40,811 bases of DNA from the NCBI GenBank assembly GCA_012838225.1, contig DUPT01000039.1, forward strand, positions 1-40,811, given 5' to 3'. Source of the DNA: Tissierellia bacterium (GTDB lineage: Bacteria; Bacillota; Clostridia; Peptostreptococcales; Acidaminobacteraceae). Below, in pieces: positions 16,173-24,704 of this stretch; the stretch's first letter is position 1, and each line of letters starts with the position of its first letter. A model generated the notes under the pieces. It worked only from the letters and a program-made list of their open reading frames with translations, was not told the origin of the DNA and did no database searches. Made by a program: the position numbers and the translations under genes.

Positions 16173-17184
16173 TCCGGCGCAGGCCTTAGCGCTTGAGGCC
16201 AGTCTGATCGATGTCCGCTCGCCGAAAGAATACGATCACTCGCATATCCCGGGGGCGATCAATATCCCGATACTTGATGATTATTCGCATCATGAGGTCG
16301 GGATCGTCTATCGCCAAATGGGCAAGGAGGCCGCCATCGCCAAGGGCTTGGAGCTGACGACACCCATCCTGGGCGATATCTATCAGCGCTTCGCACAGAT
16401 CCCCGGTCGACTGGTGCTCTACTGCGCCCGAGGCGGCATGAGATCGCAATCGATCGCTCACGTCCTGACCGGCTTTGGTCGAGACGTCCACTTGATCGAG
16501 GGCGGCTATAAAGCGTACCGCGAATATGTCCTGCGCCGGATGGTCGATGAGATCCGGTGCCGGACTTTTGTCGTGTTACAGGGTCATACCGGCGTCGGTA
16601 AGACCCATATCCTCCAAGCCCTGGCCGAGCAGGGCTATGGTGTGCTCGACCTGGAGGGCTTGGCCCATCACGCCGGCAGTGTATTCGGTCACATTGCCTT
16701 TTTGGAGGAACAGCCCTCGCAGAAGCAGTTTGAGAATGAACTGTTTGAAGCCCTGTTGCAGCTGCCTAGGGTGGTGCTGCTGGAGCGAGAGAGCCGAAAG
16801 ATCGGCAAGCTCTATCTGCCAAACGTTCTCCTTGAGGCCATCAAGCAGGCCAAGCATATCCTGCTTCGAACGTCTCTGACCAGGCGGGTGGCGACGATCC
16901 TGGAGGACTATCATCCCGAGTGGCAGGCGAGAAAGCCTGAGCTGAAGGAGGCGATCGATCATCTAAAGGGCAGGCTCTCAAACAACGAGATCACCCGGCT
17001 AAAAGACCAGATCGATCAGGGCGCGTTCGAACCGGTCATCCGCTACCTGATGGAACACTACTACGACCCGTTATATCAAAAGTCAGTCAAGTCTCAGGAG
17101 AATGATTATCTCTTGAGCATTACCTTTGACAATAGAGAAGATGCCATTGAACAAATCAAACAACTTATCAACCATTTATCTTGA
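16159..17184 (+). CDS. mnmH: tRNA 2-selenouridine synthase MnmH (SelU)
   Basis: A 341-residue protein with an N-terminal rhodanese domain and a C-terminal P-loop domain. It replaces sulfur by selenium in 2-thiouridine at the tRNA wobble position, with a geranylated intermediate. The rhodanese has the family opening LIDVRSPKEYDHSHIPGA and the catalytic Cys89 in YCARGGMRSQS. The P-loop is GHTGVGKT (142-149), followed by DLEGLAHHAGSVFG and the LLERESRKIGKLYLP block typical of this family. ATG 16159 overlaps ftsK by 14 bases. Function needs selenophosphate, so selD should exist elsewhere. Its substrate, 2-thiouridine tRNA, would be made by MnmA encoded at 38726-39808. Confidence 0.93.
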   Translation: MKQSSPAQALALEASLIDVRSPKEYDHSHIPGAINIPILDDYSHHEVGIVYRQMGKEAAIAKGLELTTPILGDIYQRFAQIPGRLVLYCARGGMRSQSIAHVLTGFGRDVHLIEGGYKAYREYVLRRMVDEIRCRTFVVLQGHTGVGKTHILQALAEQGYGVLDLEGLAHHAGSVFGHIAFLEEQPSQKQFENELFEALLQLPRVVLLERESRKIGKLYLPNVLLEAIKQAKHILLRTSLTRRVATILEDYHPEWQARKPELKEAIDHLKGRLSNNEITRLKDQIDQGAFEPVIRYLMEHYYDPLYQKSVKSQENDYLLSITFDNREDAIEQIKQLINHLS

Positions 17185-18460
17185 GACCCTGGGCTGCTCA
17201 AAGAATCAGGTCGATTCGGACCGGATCGAGCGCTTTCTATTGGCCCAGGGCTTCCGGTCGGCACCGCTCGAGGAAGCCGAGATCATCCTGCTAAACACCT
17301 GCGGCTTTATTCAAGCGGCGGTCGAGGAGAGTATCGAACGGATCCTGGAGCTGGCCGATCATAAAGACCATCAAGCCAAACTGCTGATCATGATGGGCTG
17401 CTTGACTCAGCGCTACCAAGATGTTCTGGAAACGGAGCTGCCGGAGGTCGATCTGTTTATCGGCACCGGCTATCTCGAAGAGCTGGCTGAGATCATTCGC
17501 CGGCCTGATCGCCGGGTCTATCTGGACCGAAGAGACGCTCCGGAAACAGGCAAGCACTTCCCCTTGGTATCGGCCCCCAGCTACAGCTATCTAAAGATCG
17601 CTGAAGGCTGCGATAATTTCTGCAGCTACTGTATCATCCCGCAGCTCAGAGGACCGTTTCGGTCACGCCGGATACAGAGTCTGGTGCAAGAGGCCGAGGA
17701 GGTCGCCTCCCAGGGCATTAAGGAAATCATCCTGATCGCTCAGGATACGGCCCGCTTCGGCTATGACACAGGCGAGGGCGATCTGCTCGATCTGTTGAGG
17801 GCGCTGCACGAGGTCGAAGGGGTCGAATGGATCCGGATCCAATACCTCTATCCCGATACGTTGGATCGGTCGTTTTTTGAGCAGCTCGCCAAGCTGCCTA
17901 AGGTGGTACCCTATTTTGACATTCCCATCCAGCACGCTTCGAACACCGTCTTAAAACGCATGAACCGTCACACTTCAAAAGAGCACTTGATCGAGGTGAT
18001 GACATCGGCTCGGGAGGTCCTGGCGGAGGCCGTCCTTCGGACCAGCATCATCGTAGGCTTTCCCGGAGAAACAGAGGCTGAATTTTCGGAGCTGATGGAT
18101 TTTGTCAGGGAACACCCGTTTGATCGATTGGGGACCTTCATCTATTCCGATGAAGAGGAGAGTGCCTCGTATCAGCTGCCGAATAAGATTGCCCAAGATG
18201 TCAAGCAAGAGCGCCTCGAGCGTCTGATGAGGCTTCAAGAAGACATATCGCAAGACCGGCTCAGCCGACTGGTGGAACAAACCATCCCCGTCATCATCGA
18301 TGTCGGCGGTAAACAGCCGGTTGGTCGAACCCGCTACGATGCACCCGAGGTGGATGGCGTAGTCGATATCACAACGGATCGGCCGCTGAAAAAGGGGCAG
18401 ATCGTACCGGTGAGGATCACTCAAAGCAGCGAGCACGATCTGGAAGGAGTTGTCGTATGA
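17147..18460 (+). CDS. rimO: ribosomal protein S12 methylthiotransferase RimO
   Basis: A 437-residue radical-SAM enzyme that methylthiolates an Asp of ribosomal protein S12. Order: N-terminal UPF0004 domain (YLETLGCSKNQVDSDRIE, NTCGFI and MMGCLTQRY supply three cluster cysteines), radical-SAM barrel with CxxxCxxC in EGCDNFCSYC, and a C-terminal TRAM domain from about 370. SKNQVDS rather than a MiaB-like motif supports RimO. Start: GAGAAG ends at 17140, directly against the ATG at 17141, so TTG 17147 is better spaced. ATG 17141 would add two residues. It overlaps mnmH by 38 bases and pgsA by 4. Confidence 0.94.
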   Translation: MNKSNNLSTIYLETLGCSKNQVDSDRIERFLLAQGFRSAPLEEAEIILLNTCGFIQAAVEESIERILELADHKDHQAKLLIMMGCLTQRYQDVLETELPEVDLFIGTGYLEELAEIIRRPDRRVYLDRRDAPETGKHFPLVSAPSYSYLKIAEGCDNFCSYCIIPQLRGPFRSRRIQSLVQEAEEVASQGIKEIILIAQDTARFGYDTGEGDLLDLLRALHEVEGVEWIRIQYLYPDTLDRSFFEQLAKLPKVVPYFDIPIQHASNTVLKRMNRHTSKEHLIEVMTSAREVLAEAVLRTSIIVGFPGETEAEFSELMDFVREHPFDRLGTFIYSDEEESASYQLPNKIAQDVKQERLERLMRLQEDISQDRLSRLVEQTIPVIIDVGGKQPVGRTRYDAPEVDGVVDITTDRPLKKGQIVPVRITQSSEHDLEGVVV

Positions 18461-18990
18461 ATCTGGCCAACAAACTGACCGTTATCCGGATGATCTTGGT
18501 GCCGATCTATGCCATCGTCTTTTTGTATACCGATTGGACGATCCTGGCGCTGGCACTGTTTATCCTGGCGGCGCTGACCGATGCGGCCGATGGCTATGTC
18601 GCCAGACAGTATCAGATGATCACCGACTTGGGTAAGTTCATGGATCCATTGGCCGACAAGCTGTTGACGCTGACCGCCTTTGTGCTCTTTACCTATCTGG
18701 GACTGATCAATCCCCTCCTGGTCATCATCATTATCGCCCGGGAGGTCATCATCAGCGTGTTTCGGGCGGTGGCGGCCTCAAAGCAGGTGGTGATCGCCGC
18801 CGGTAACTATGGCAAGTTTAAGACGGTCCTGCAGATCCTTTCGATCATAATGGTCCACGTCTATCTCATTTTCGATCTGACACCGGATCTTCTGTATCGC
18901 TTGGTGATCGCTTTGATGGTAGCGATGACGGTGATCTCGGGGACCGAGTATATCTATCGCAATCGCCAGGTCCTGGAGGAAAGCGAGTGA
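18457..18990 (+). CDS. pgsA: CDP-diacylglycerol-glycerol-3-phosphate 3-phosphatidyltransferase
   Basis: A 177-residue integral membrane enzyme that makes phosphatidylglycerol phosphate, the first step to phosphatidylglycerol and cardiolipin. It begins MNLANKLTVIRMILVP, the classic PgsA opening. The CDP-alcohol phosphotransferase motif D-x2-D-G-x2-A-R-x8-G-x3-D-x3-D is complete (ADGYVARQ ... GKFMDPLAD). About six hydrophobic helices follow the family pattern. It overlaps rimO by 4 bases (ATGA) and cinA by 4 bases. The rimO-pgsA-cinA-recA order is common in Firmicutes. Confidence 0.95.
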   Translation: MNLANKLTVIRMILVPIYAIVFLYTDWTILALALFILAALTDAADGYVARQYQMITDLGKFMDPLADKLLTLTAFVLFTYLGLINPLLVIIIIAREVIISVFRAVAASKQVVIAAGNYGKFKTVLQILSIIMVHVYLIFDLTPDLLYRLVIALMVAMTVISGTEYIYRNRQVLEESE

Positions 18991-20060
18991 TCGGGATCCT
19001 GACCATCGGGACGGAGCTTCTGATCGGTCGAACGCTCAATACCAATGCCGCCAATCTCGCCCGTTATCTCGATCGTCACGGTCTGGCGGCCGATCTCCAG
19101 TTGAGCTGTATCGATGATGAAGCCGCCCTGATCAAGGCGCTTGATTTTTTAAGTGATTGTCGATTGCTTCTGGTAACCGGGGGCTTGGGTGAGACCCACG
19201 ATGATATCTCTCAGCGCGTCTTCGATCAGTATTTTGAGCATACGACAAAGACGATCATCCCAAACCATATAGGAACGGCCTCCGGCTATACCTATGACGG
19301 AGCCGGAAAGCATGCTATATTGTTTCCAGGGCCGCCGATCGAAAATCAGGCGATGTTTGATGCCATGCTGCCCTTTTTAGATCAGGCCCGGCCGTCGAAG
19401 CAGTACCATGTCACAGGCTATGGCGAGTATGCCTTGGAGCAGGCTCTGCTGCCTCATATGCCGCAGGATCAGTTTGCGACGTATACCGATCAGGGCTTTA
19501 CCACCATCCGGATCCTGAGTCAGGACTATGATGATCTGATGCATGAATTGTTTGGCGAGAGTCTGATCGGGGTGGGCGAGGAAACGATCGAACAGACGAT
19601 CACGGCCTTGGCCACGAAGCATCAGCTCCGGATCGCTACGGTCGAGAGCATCACCTCAGGCGAGGTGGCTCAGCGACTGACGCATGATCCGGGGGCGTCC
19701 AAATTCTTCTACGGTGGATTGGTAGTCTATCAGGAGGCGGCCAAGACCGATCTGGCAGCCATCGCGCCGTCCGTCCTCGCCGAGCACTCGGCCGTCTCGC
19801 CGGTCACGACAAGGCTTTTGGCCGAAAACTTCCTTCGGGATCATCCGGTCGACCTGGTACTGGCCGTCACCGGCTATGCCGATCATCCGGATGAAGCACT
19901 TCACGGTCAAAGCTATCTGTGCGTGGCGACCAAGCGAGGCGTGATGGAGCAGGCCATCAAGTATACCTGGATGCGGTCGCGGATCCGTTCCCGGGTGGCC
20001 TTCGCCGGTCTCGATCTGATTCGAAGAACCATCTTGAATTATTTTGAAAATGGGTTATAA
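18987..20060 (+). CDS. cinA: CinA-like protein with eroded motifs
   Basis: A 357-residue CinA homologue, about 50 short of the usual 410. GTG 18987 overlaps pgsA. The MoaB-like first half has GILTIGTELLIG and TGGLGETHDD (normally LGPTxDD), then skips roughly 45 residues before NHIGTASG and FPGPP. The C-terminal PncC-like half should deamidate nicotinamide mononucleotide. Here its motif AES-x-TGG reads VESITSG, GGxVxYS reads GGLVVYQ, and the glycine-rich GIAGPxGG reads GYADHPDE. The fold therefore seems kept, but catalytic activity is doubtful. Position between pgsA and recA is the standard cinA locus, which supports the assignment. Confidence 0.88.
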   Translation: MIGILTIGTELLIGRTLNTNAANLARYLDRHGLAADLQLSCIDDEAALIKALDFLSDCRLLLVTGGLGETHDDISQRVFDQYFEHTTKTIIPNHIGTASGYTYDGAGKHAILFPGPPIENQAMFDAMLPFLDQARPSKQYHVTGYGEYALEQALLPHMPQDQFATYTDQGFTTIRILSQDYDDLMHELFGESLIGVGEETIEQTITALATKHQLRIATVESITSGEVAQRLTHDPGASKFFYGGLVVYQEAAKTDLAAIAPSVLAEHSAVSPVTTRLLAENFLRDHPVDLVLAVTGYADHPDEALHGQSYLCVATKRGVMEQAIKYTWMRSRIRSRVAFAGLDLIRRTILNYFENGL

Positions 20061-20061
20061 T
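20034..20061 (+). promoter_or_regulatory. sigma-A promoter of recA
   Basis: TTGAAT (20034-20039) and a perfect TATAAT (20056-20061) are separated by 16 bases; the -35 lies inside the end of cinA. Transcription would start near 20068, inside the SOS box. Confidence 0.85.
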
Positions 20062-20066
20062 AAATA

Positions 20067-20080
20067 CGAACATTCGTTCT
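20067..20080 (+). promoter_or_regulatory. LexA (SOS) box of recA
   Basis: CGAACATTCGTTCT contains the dyad GAAC-N4-GTTC of the Gram-positive LexA consensus (CGAACNNNNGTTCG). It starts 5 bases after the -10 box, over the likely transcription start, so LexA would block initiation. It lies 11 bases before the recA start codon. Confidence 0.9.
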
Positions 20081-20091
20081 AAGGAGGCAAA

Positions 20092-21114
20092 ATGTCTGAA
20101 CGTGATAAGGCTCTGCAAAATGTACTGAGCCAGATTGAAAAACAACACGGCAAGGGTTCGATCATGCGCCTGGGTGACTCGGCTGATCAACGGGATATCC
20201 GAGTGATCTCAAGCGGATCGATCGCTTTGAACGTGGCGCTCGGTGTCGGTGGGATCCCACGGGGTCGCATCATTGAGATCTATGGACCGGAATCGAGCGG
20301 TAAAACGACCGTCACGCTCCACATGATTGCCGAAGCGCAAAAAGCCGGCGGGATCGCGGCCTTTATCGATGCCGAGCATGCGCTGGATCCGTCCTATGCC
20401 AAAAATATCGGGGTCGATACCGATAATCTCATTCTCTCACAACCCGATACCGGGGAGCAGGCGCTTGAAATCGTCGATGCCCTGGTGCGTTCCAATGCGA
20501 TCGATCTGATCGTCATCGACTCGGTGGCCGCCTTGGTGCCTAAGGCCGAGATGACCGGTGAGATGGGGGATAGCCATATGGGTCTGCAGGCCCGTCTCAT
20601 GAGCCAAGCTCTGAGAAAGCTGGCCGGCATCGTGCATAAGAGCAATACCTGCATCATCTTTATCAATCAGCTACGGATGAAGATCGGTGTCATGTTCGGT
20701 AATCCCGAAACCACGACCGGTGGCAATGCTCTGAAGTTCTACTCCTCACTTCGTTTGGATATCCGTCGGATCGATTCACTCAAGGATCGTGACTCGGTCA
20801 TCGGCAACCGCACCCGGGTGAGGGTCGTCAAGAACAAAGTCGCTCCGCCGTTTAAGGTGGCTGAATTCGACATTATGTATGGTACCGGGATCTCCTGGGA
20901 GGGCGACCTGCTCGACATGGGCGTCGAAGCCGGGATCGTCCAAAAAGCCGGCGCCTGGTTTAGCTACAATGACGAGAAGCTGGGTCAGGGCAGAGAGAAC
21001 TCAAAGAACTATCTCAAAGAGAATCCCGACATCGCCCAAGAGATCGAAGCCAAGATTATGGAGCATTTCTTCCCGCAAAAGGTCAACCAACCGATCGAAG
21101 AACCTGCCGAATAG
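20092..21114 (+). CDS. recA: recombinase RecA
   Basis: A 340-residue RecA. It forms filaments on single-stranded DNA, drives strand exchange and triggers LexA self-cleavage. Walker A is GPESSGKT (65-72), Walker B is [11 protein letters not shown], and the L1/L2 DNA-binding loops include [20 protein letters not shown] and [19 protein letters not shown]. The C-terminal acidic tail is short (IEEPAE). ATG 20092 follows AAGGAGG at 20081-20087. Its promoter carries an SOS box and it is followed by its own terminator, so it is a single-gene unit. Confidence 0.98.
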   Translation: MSERDKALQNVLSQIEKQHGKGSIMRLGDSADQRDIRVISSGSIALNVALGVGGIPRGRIIEIYGPESSGKTTVTLHMIAEAQKAGGIAAFIDAEHALDPSYAKNIGVDTDNLILSQPDTGEQALEIVDALVRSNAIDLIVIDSVAALVPKAEMTGEMGDSHMGLQARLMSQALRKLAGIVHKSNTCIIFINQLRMKIGVMFGNPETTTGGNALKFYSSLRLDIRRIDSLKDRDSVIGNRTRVRVVKNKVAPPFKVAEFDIMYGTGISWEGDLLDMGVEAGIVQKAGAWFSYNDEKLGQGRENSKNYLKENPDIAQEIEAKIMEHFFPQKVNQPIEEPAE

Positions 21115-21128
21115 GCAGGTCTTTTCTT
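21102..21128 (+). terminator. intrinsic terminator of recA
   Basis: Stem ACCTGCC (21102-21108) and GGCAGGT (21114-21120) with loop GAATA, which contains part of the recA stop codon. The following CTTTTCTT is a modest T tract. Confidence 0.75.
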
Positions 21129-21282
21129 ATGTCTTCAAACCGTAGGGAAGGCTGTCCTTCCAGGGAACGGACAGTTTATGACAAAAACATCATAATAAAA
21201 CCGACTCCTGTCTGTCACTTTTGGCCCGTCTCAACCGTCTATATATTAAGAGGGTCGAGCAAAGACATAAAGGAGCAGGCGA

Positions 21283-21441
21283 ATGGACAAAGAACGCATC
21301 AAACCGGCGGTTTTTTTGATCGTCTTCCTAGGTATCATCATGCTGGCCGTCAGCCTAAAAACTGCTCCGCCGGCAGATGCAACGGATCGGGAGGTGGAGG
21401 TCTCCATCGAGGAGACAGGCCCGCCTGAGAGCAGTCCGTGA
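21283..21441 (+). CDS. 52-residue single-span membrane protein
   Basis: A short open frame from ATG 21283 to TGA 21441 with AAAGGAGC at about 21269-21276, good spacing. The protein opens MDKERIKPAVFLIVFLGIIM: a basic start and then one hydrophobic helix (about 9-25). It ends in an acidic, Pro-rich tail (TDREVEVSIEETGPPESSP). This suggests an N-in membrane anchor with an exposed acidic tail or, less likely, an uncleaved signal. It is flanked by the recA terminator upstream and its own terminator (21451-21474) downstream, which supports a real transcription unit. No family is recognised. Confidence 0.68.
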   Translation: MDKERIKPAVFLIVFLGIIMLAVSLKTAPPADATDREVEVSIEETGPPESSP

Positions 21442-21450
21442 CCGATGCTT

Positions 21451-21474
21451 GTCTTCCTGAGGGAGGACTTTTTT
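21451..21474 (+). terminator. intrinsic terminator after the small membrane protein gene
   Basis: GTCTTCC (21451-21457) and GGAGGAC (21462-21468) pair with one G-U, loop TGAG, followed by TTTTTT (21469-21474). Confidence 0.82.
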
Positions 21475-21538
21475 ATTTTGGACGAGACAAATGCTCGAGC
21501 TTATTCCGAGGAAACCGGATGAATTATCAATAATGCTG

Positions 21539-21547
21539 TGTTATAAT
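21539..21547 (+). promoter_or_regulatory. extended -10 promoter of rny
   Basis: TGTTATAAT at 21539-21547 is a perfect extended -10 element (TGnTATAAT), 29 bases before rny. The -35 region (ATGAAT at 21519-21524, 17-base spacing) is weak, as is usual for this promoter type. Confidence 0.75.
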
Positions 21548-21576
21548 TGGAAAAGAGTCAACATTAGGAGGAGTGT

Positions 21577-23121
21577 ATGTCAGGTCAAATCACACAAATT
21601 CTAGTTCCTCTTTTAGCTGCCCTAATCGGTATCGTATTGGGATATTTTCTTAGAAAATCAATTGCAGAAGGAAAACTGAAATCAGCCGAAGATCAGGCGA
21701 ATCATATCTTGCTTGAAGCCCGTAAGGCTGCCGAAACCACGAAAAAAGAAAAACTATTTGAAGCCAAGGAAGAAATCCACAGTCTACGCACCAATCTGGA
21801 AAAGGAAACTAGAGAGAGAAACAATCTGCTACAGCGTTCGGAGCGTCGCATCATTCAAAAAGAAGAAGCCTTAGACGCCAAGCAACGCGAACAGGACAAA
21901 AAAGACAAAGATCAACAAGCTCATGCCAAAAAGCTGTCGGCCATGGAATCGACATTGCAGCAAAAGCTCGATGCCCAGCATAAAGAACTGGAACGAGTGG
22001 CCGCCATGAGCCGAGAGGACGCCAAAGCCGTTCTACTCGAAGAAGTTGACAAAAAACTCGATCGGGAGAAGGTTCAACGGATCCGCGACATGGAGGAGGA
22101 TATCCGGGAGAATGCCGTTCGCAACTCGCAACGCATCCTGGCCAACACCATCCACCGGATCGCCAGTGACTTTGTATCCGAGAGCACCGTATCGGTCGTC
22201 AGTCTCCCCAACGAGGAGATGAAGGGCCGTATCATCGGCCGAGAAGGTCGAAACATCCGAGCCCTTGAAAAAGAGACCGGTGTTGATCTGATCATCGATG
22301 ATACTCCGGAAGCCGTCGTCCTATCCTGCTTTGACCCGGTCCGCCGAGAAATCACCCGGTTGGCACTTGAAAAGCTGATCACCGACGGCCGGATCCATCC
22401 CAGTCGGATCGAGGAGATGGTCAACAAGAGCCGTCAGGAAGTCGATGAGAAGATGAAGGAAGAGGGTAAGAATGCCATCTTCGAACTGGAGCTCAGTCGC
22501 GTCCATCCCGAGCTGGTCAAGATGATCGGTCGATTGCAGTTTAGGACCAGCTATGGTCAAAATGTCCTGAAACACGCCATCGAAGTAGCCAAGATCGCCG
22601 GCATGCTGGCCAAGGAATTAGGCGCCAATGTCCGGATCGCCAAACGAGCCGGTCTGTTCCATGATATCGGCAAGGCGATCGATACCGATCAGGAAGGCAC
22701 CCATATCGAACTCGGTATGCAACTGCTCAAGAAATTCGGCGAATCGGATGAGGTCATCCACGCCATGAGCACTCACCACGGCGACTATGAACCCGAGACG
22801 ATCGAAGCCGTTATCGTGACCGCTGCTGATGCCATCAGTGCCGCTCGTCCCGGTGCCCGAAGAGAATCACTCAACAACTATATCAAGCGTTTGGAGAACC
22901 TCGAAGCGATCGCCGACAGCTATGACGGCGTCGAAAAGAGCTTTGCCATCCAGGCCGGCCGCGAAGTCCGCGTCATGGTCATGCCCGATAAGGTCAATGA
23001 TGATCGCATGGTCTTGTTGGCTCGAGAGATCTCGCAGCGTATCGAAGATGAGATGGATTATCCCGGACAGGTCAAGGTTCACATCATCCGTGAATCACGG
23101 GTGGTCGATTACGCCAAATAA
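21577..23121 (+). CDS. rny: ribonuclease Y
   Basis: A 514-residue membrane-bound endoribonuclease that starts bulk mRNA decay in Firmicutes. Order: N-terminal membrane helix (about 7-27, VPLLAALIGIVLGYFL), long charged coiled coil (about 35-195), KH domain (about 205-270, GRIIGREGRNIRALEKETGVD) and HD domain (about 330-425) with the catalytic LFHDIGKAID and STHHGDYEP. All key residues are present and the length is typical. ATG 21577 follows AGGAGGAG. The gene is monocistronic, with an extended -10 promoter and a downstream hairpin. Confidence 0.97.
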   Translation: MSGQITQILVPLLAALIGIVLGYFLRKSIAEGKLKSAEDQANHILLEARKAAETTKKEKLFEAKEEIHSLRTNLEKETRERNNLLQRSERRIIQKEEALDAKQREQDKKDKDQQAHAKKLSAMESTLQQKLDAQHKELERVAAMSREDAKAVLLEEVDKKLDREKVQRIRDMEEDIRENAVRNSQRILANTIHRIASDFVSESTVSVVSLPNEEMKGRIIGREGRNIRALEKETGVDLIIDDTPEAVVLSCFDPVRREITRLALEKLITDGRIHPSRIEEMVNKSRQEVDEKMKEEGKNAIFELELSRVHPELVKMIGRLQFRTSYGQNVLKHAIEVAKIAGMLAKELGANVRIAKRAGLFHDIGKAIDTDQEGTHIELGMQLLKKFGESDEVIHAMSTHHGDYEPETIEAVIVTAADAISAARPGARRESLNNYIKRLENLEAIADSYDGVEKSFAIQAGREVRVMVMPDKVNDDRMVLLAREISQRIEDEMDYPGQVKVHIIRESRVVDYAK

Positions 23122-23131
23122 GATACCTTTC

Positions 23132-23155
23132 AAACAGGCTAGCGATAGCCTGTTT
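23132..23155 (+). terminator. hairpin after rny
   Basis: A 10-base stem AAACAGGCTA (23132-23141) and TAGCCTGTTT (23146-23155) with loop GCGA. The 3' arm ends in TTT but no longer T run follows, so termination may be partial. Confidence 0.65.
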
Positions 23156-23214
23156 AGTTATACCGGAAATTGGATTGATAAAGCGACAACTAACTTCATG
23201 ATTATGTATGATTG

Positions 23215-23223
23215 TGCTATAAT
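23215..23223 (+). promoter_or_regulatory. extended -10 promoter of the sugar transporter operon
   Basis: TGCTATAAT at 23215-23223 is a perfect TGnTATAAT. A weak -35 (TTCATG, 23195-23200) is 17 bases upstream. The resulting leader of about 120 bases contains GGGTA-CAAT-TACCC (23316-23329), a possible stem or operator. No clear CcpA (cre) site was seen. Confidence 0.72.
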
Positions 23224-23352
23224 AAGGACAGCACGAGATCTTTAAGCGGTCTGACTGAAAAAACTCTCACCGATTGAAAGAAAAGTGTTGTGGTCCAACT
23301 AACTTGTTTGTTAATGGGTACAATTACCCGACACAAAAAATGGAGGATATAT

Positions 23353-24690
23353 ATGAAGAAAATACTTTCCCTGCTACTGGTGCTTCTGCTTACCTTTACC
23401 CTGGTAGCCTGTTCACCGGCAGCCGACACACCGGCCGAAGAACCGGCGGAAGAACCGGCCGAAGAGCCGGCTGAAGAGCCGACCCCGGTCGAAGGCGCCT
23501 CGATCTCCGTCCAAGTCGAAGATCCGTGGCAGCCCTATTATGAGCAGGTCCGTGAGACGGTCTTGGCCGAGAATCCCGGATCGGAAATCAACTTTATCGT
23601 GACGGGTTCATTCGACCATCTCGATACCATCGACCAAACCGATGCCAACAACGAAGACGTGGCTGACGTGTTTGCCTATCCGCTCGACCGCTACTACGGT
23701 CTCTATCAAAACGAGATCCTGGGGGCGTTTGATGCACCGGCACTGGCTGATCGGATCGGTGGCTGGGACAACTTCTCGGAAGGCTTTGCCAAGTATCTGA
23801 CCGACGGTGAATACTACTTTGGTGTTCCGATGAATATCGAGTCGCTTTTGGTCTTCGTCAACAAAGCCAATGCTGAAGCCGCCGGAGTTGACTATACGCA
23901 GCCGGTCGAATTCACCGAACTCGATCCCAACACACTGATGACCGCTGTCTTTAACGCTTGGTATGGCGTTGCCTTTACCAATCCGGCTGAAATCGAACTG
24001 CTGGGCCAAGACGGCGACACCTTCTTCTCGGACTTTGCACTGGATTGGGACGAGCTGCCGGCCGATAAGCAAGCGGTTGTCGAAGCGTTGTTCAACTACT
24101 ATCAAGGTCACACGACCGACCGGGTCTGGGATAAGGACGCCATTTGGGGCGAAATCGAAACCCAATCGGCAACCGGTGGTGAGACTGCCTTTGTCATCGA
24201 AGGCCCCTGGAATGCCGGCACCTACGGCGAGATCATGGGCGAAGACATGGATGTCATGCCGCTGTCGAACATCACCATCAATGGCAAGCCTCTCTCGCAC
24301 TGGCGTGGTGGCTGGGCGATGGGGATCAATGCCCGAATTGAAGAAGAGGCCGACAAAGTCGCTCTGGCTGAAAGCTTCATTGCTGAGCTGTTGAATCCGG
24401 AAAATGCCGTTGAATTCTACAATGTCACCGGTAAGATAATGGAAAATGCGACGGCTGAAACGTATGCTGCCAGCGACCTTGAAGATGTCCATAAAAAAGT
24501 CATTGAAATGGTCTATGATGGCTTTGAGACCGGCGTTGACCGTCCGCTCTTCACCGAGTGGGGCAGTGTCTGGGATACCTTTGAAAATGCTCTGCTGTCA
24601 TGGAAATCGGCTGCTCCGGCCAATGCCGAAGAAGCCTATCAACTGATTCAAGACAGCTTCACATCTCTCATGGGACAAATCGGTCAGTAA
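23353..24690 (+). CDS. MalE-like sugar ABC transporter substrate-binding lipoprotein
   Basis: A 445-residue extracellular lipoprotein. ATG 23353 follows GGAGG at 23342-23346. The signal peptide MKKILSLLLVLLLTFTLVAC ends in the lipobox LVAC with Cys20 as lipidation site. A repetitive PAEE linker (about 27-42) tethers the solute-binding domain. The body has the family 1/8 solute-binding pattern, including YYFGVPMNIESLLVFVNK, AFVIEGPWNAGTYGEIMG and HWRGGWAMGINA, as in maltodextrin-type binding proteins. It is the first gene of a CUT1 transporter operon. No glycosidase or sugar kinase is linked, so the substrate remains open. Confidence 0.92.
   Translation: MKKILSLLLVLLLTFTLVACSPAADTPAEEPAEEPAEEPAEEPTPVEGASISVQVEDPWQPYYEQVRETVLAENPGSEINFIVTGSFDHLDTIDQTDANNEDVADVFAYPLDRYYGLYQNEILGAFDAPALADRIGGWDNFSEGFAKYLTDGEYYFGVPMNIESLLVFVNKANAEAAGVDYTQPVEFTELDPNTLMTAVFNAWYGVAFTNPAEIELLGQDGDTFFSDFALDWDELPADKQAVVEALFNYYQGHTTDRVWDKDAIWGEIETQSATGGETAFVIEGPWNAGTYGEIMGEDMDVMPLSNITINGKPLSHWRGGWAMGINARIEEEADKVALAESFIAELLNPENAVEFYNVTGKIMENATAETYAASDLEDVHKKVIEMVYDGFETGVDRPLFTEWGSVWDTFENALLSWKSAAPANAEEAYQLIQDSFTSLMGQIGQ
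23431..23478 (+). repeat. four 12-bp tandem repeats encoding PAEE
   Basis: Four units of the form CCGGCCGAAGAA (23431, 23443, 23455, 23467) with third-position changes encode (PAEE)4 just after the lipidated Cys. They form a spacer between membrane and binding domain; copy number could vary between strains. Confidence 0.9.
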
Positions 24691-24704
24691 TAGAAAGGCG
24701 AGGG

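Noticed and set aside
21130..21282. Additional small gene or promoter in the recA downstream spacer
   Set aside because: Only a weak -10 like TATATT (21242-21247) without a convincing -35, and no open frame with a ribosome binding site before 21283.
23431..23478. Short tandem repeats as a CRISPR-like array or phase-variable tract
   Set aside because: Repeats are contiguous, a multiple of three, in frame and encode a lipoprotein linker; there are no spacers.
23608..24492. A 294-codon open frame on the - strand
   Set aside because: It lies wholly inside the well-supported binding-protein gene and has no family features; it arises from GC-rich codon bias.
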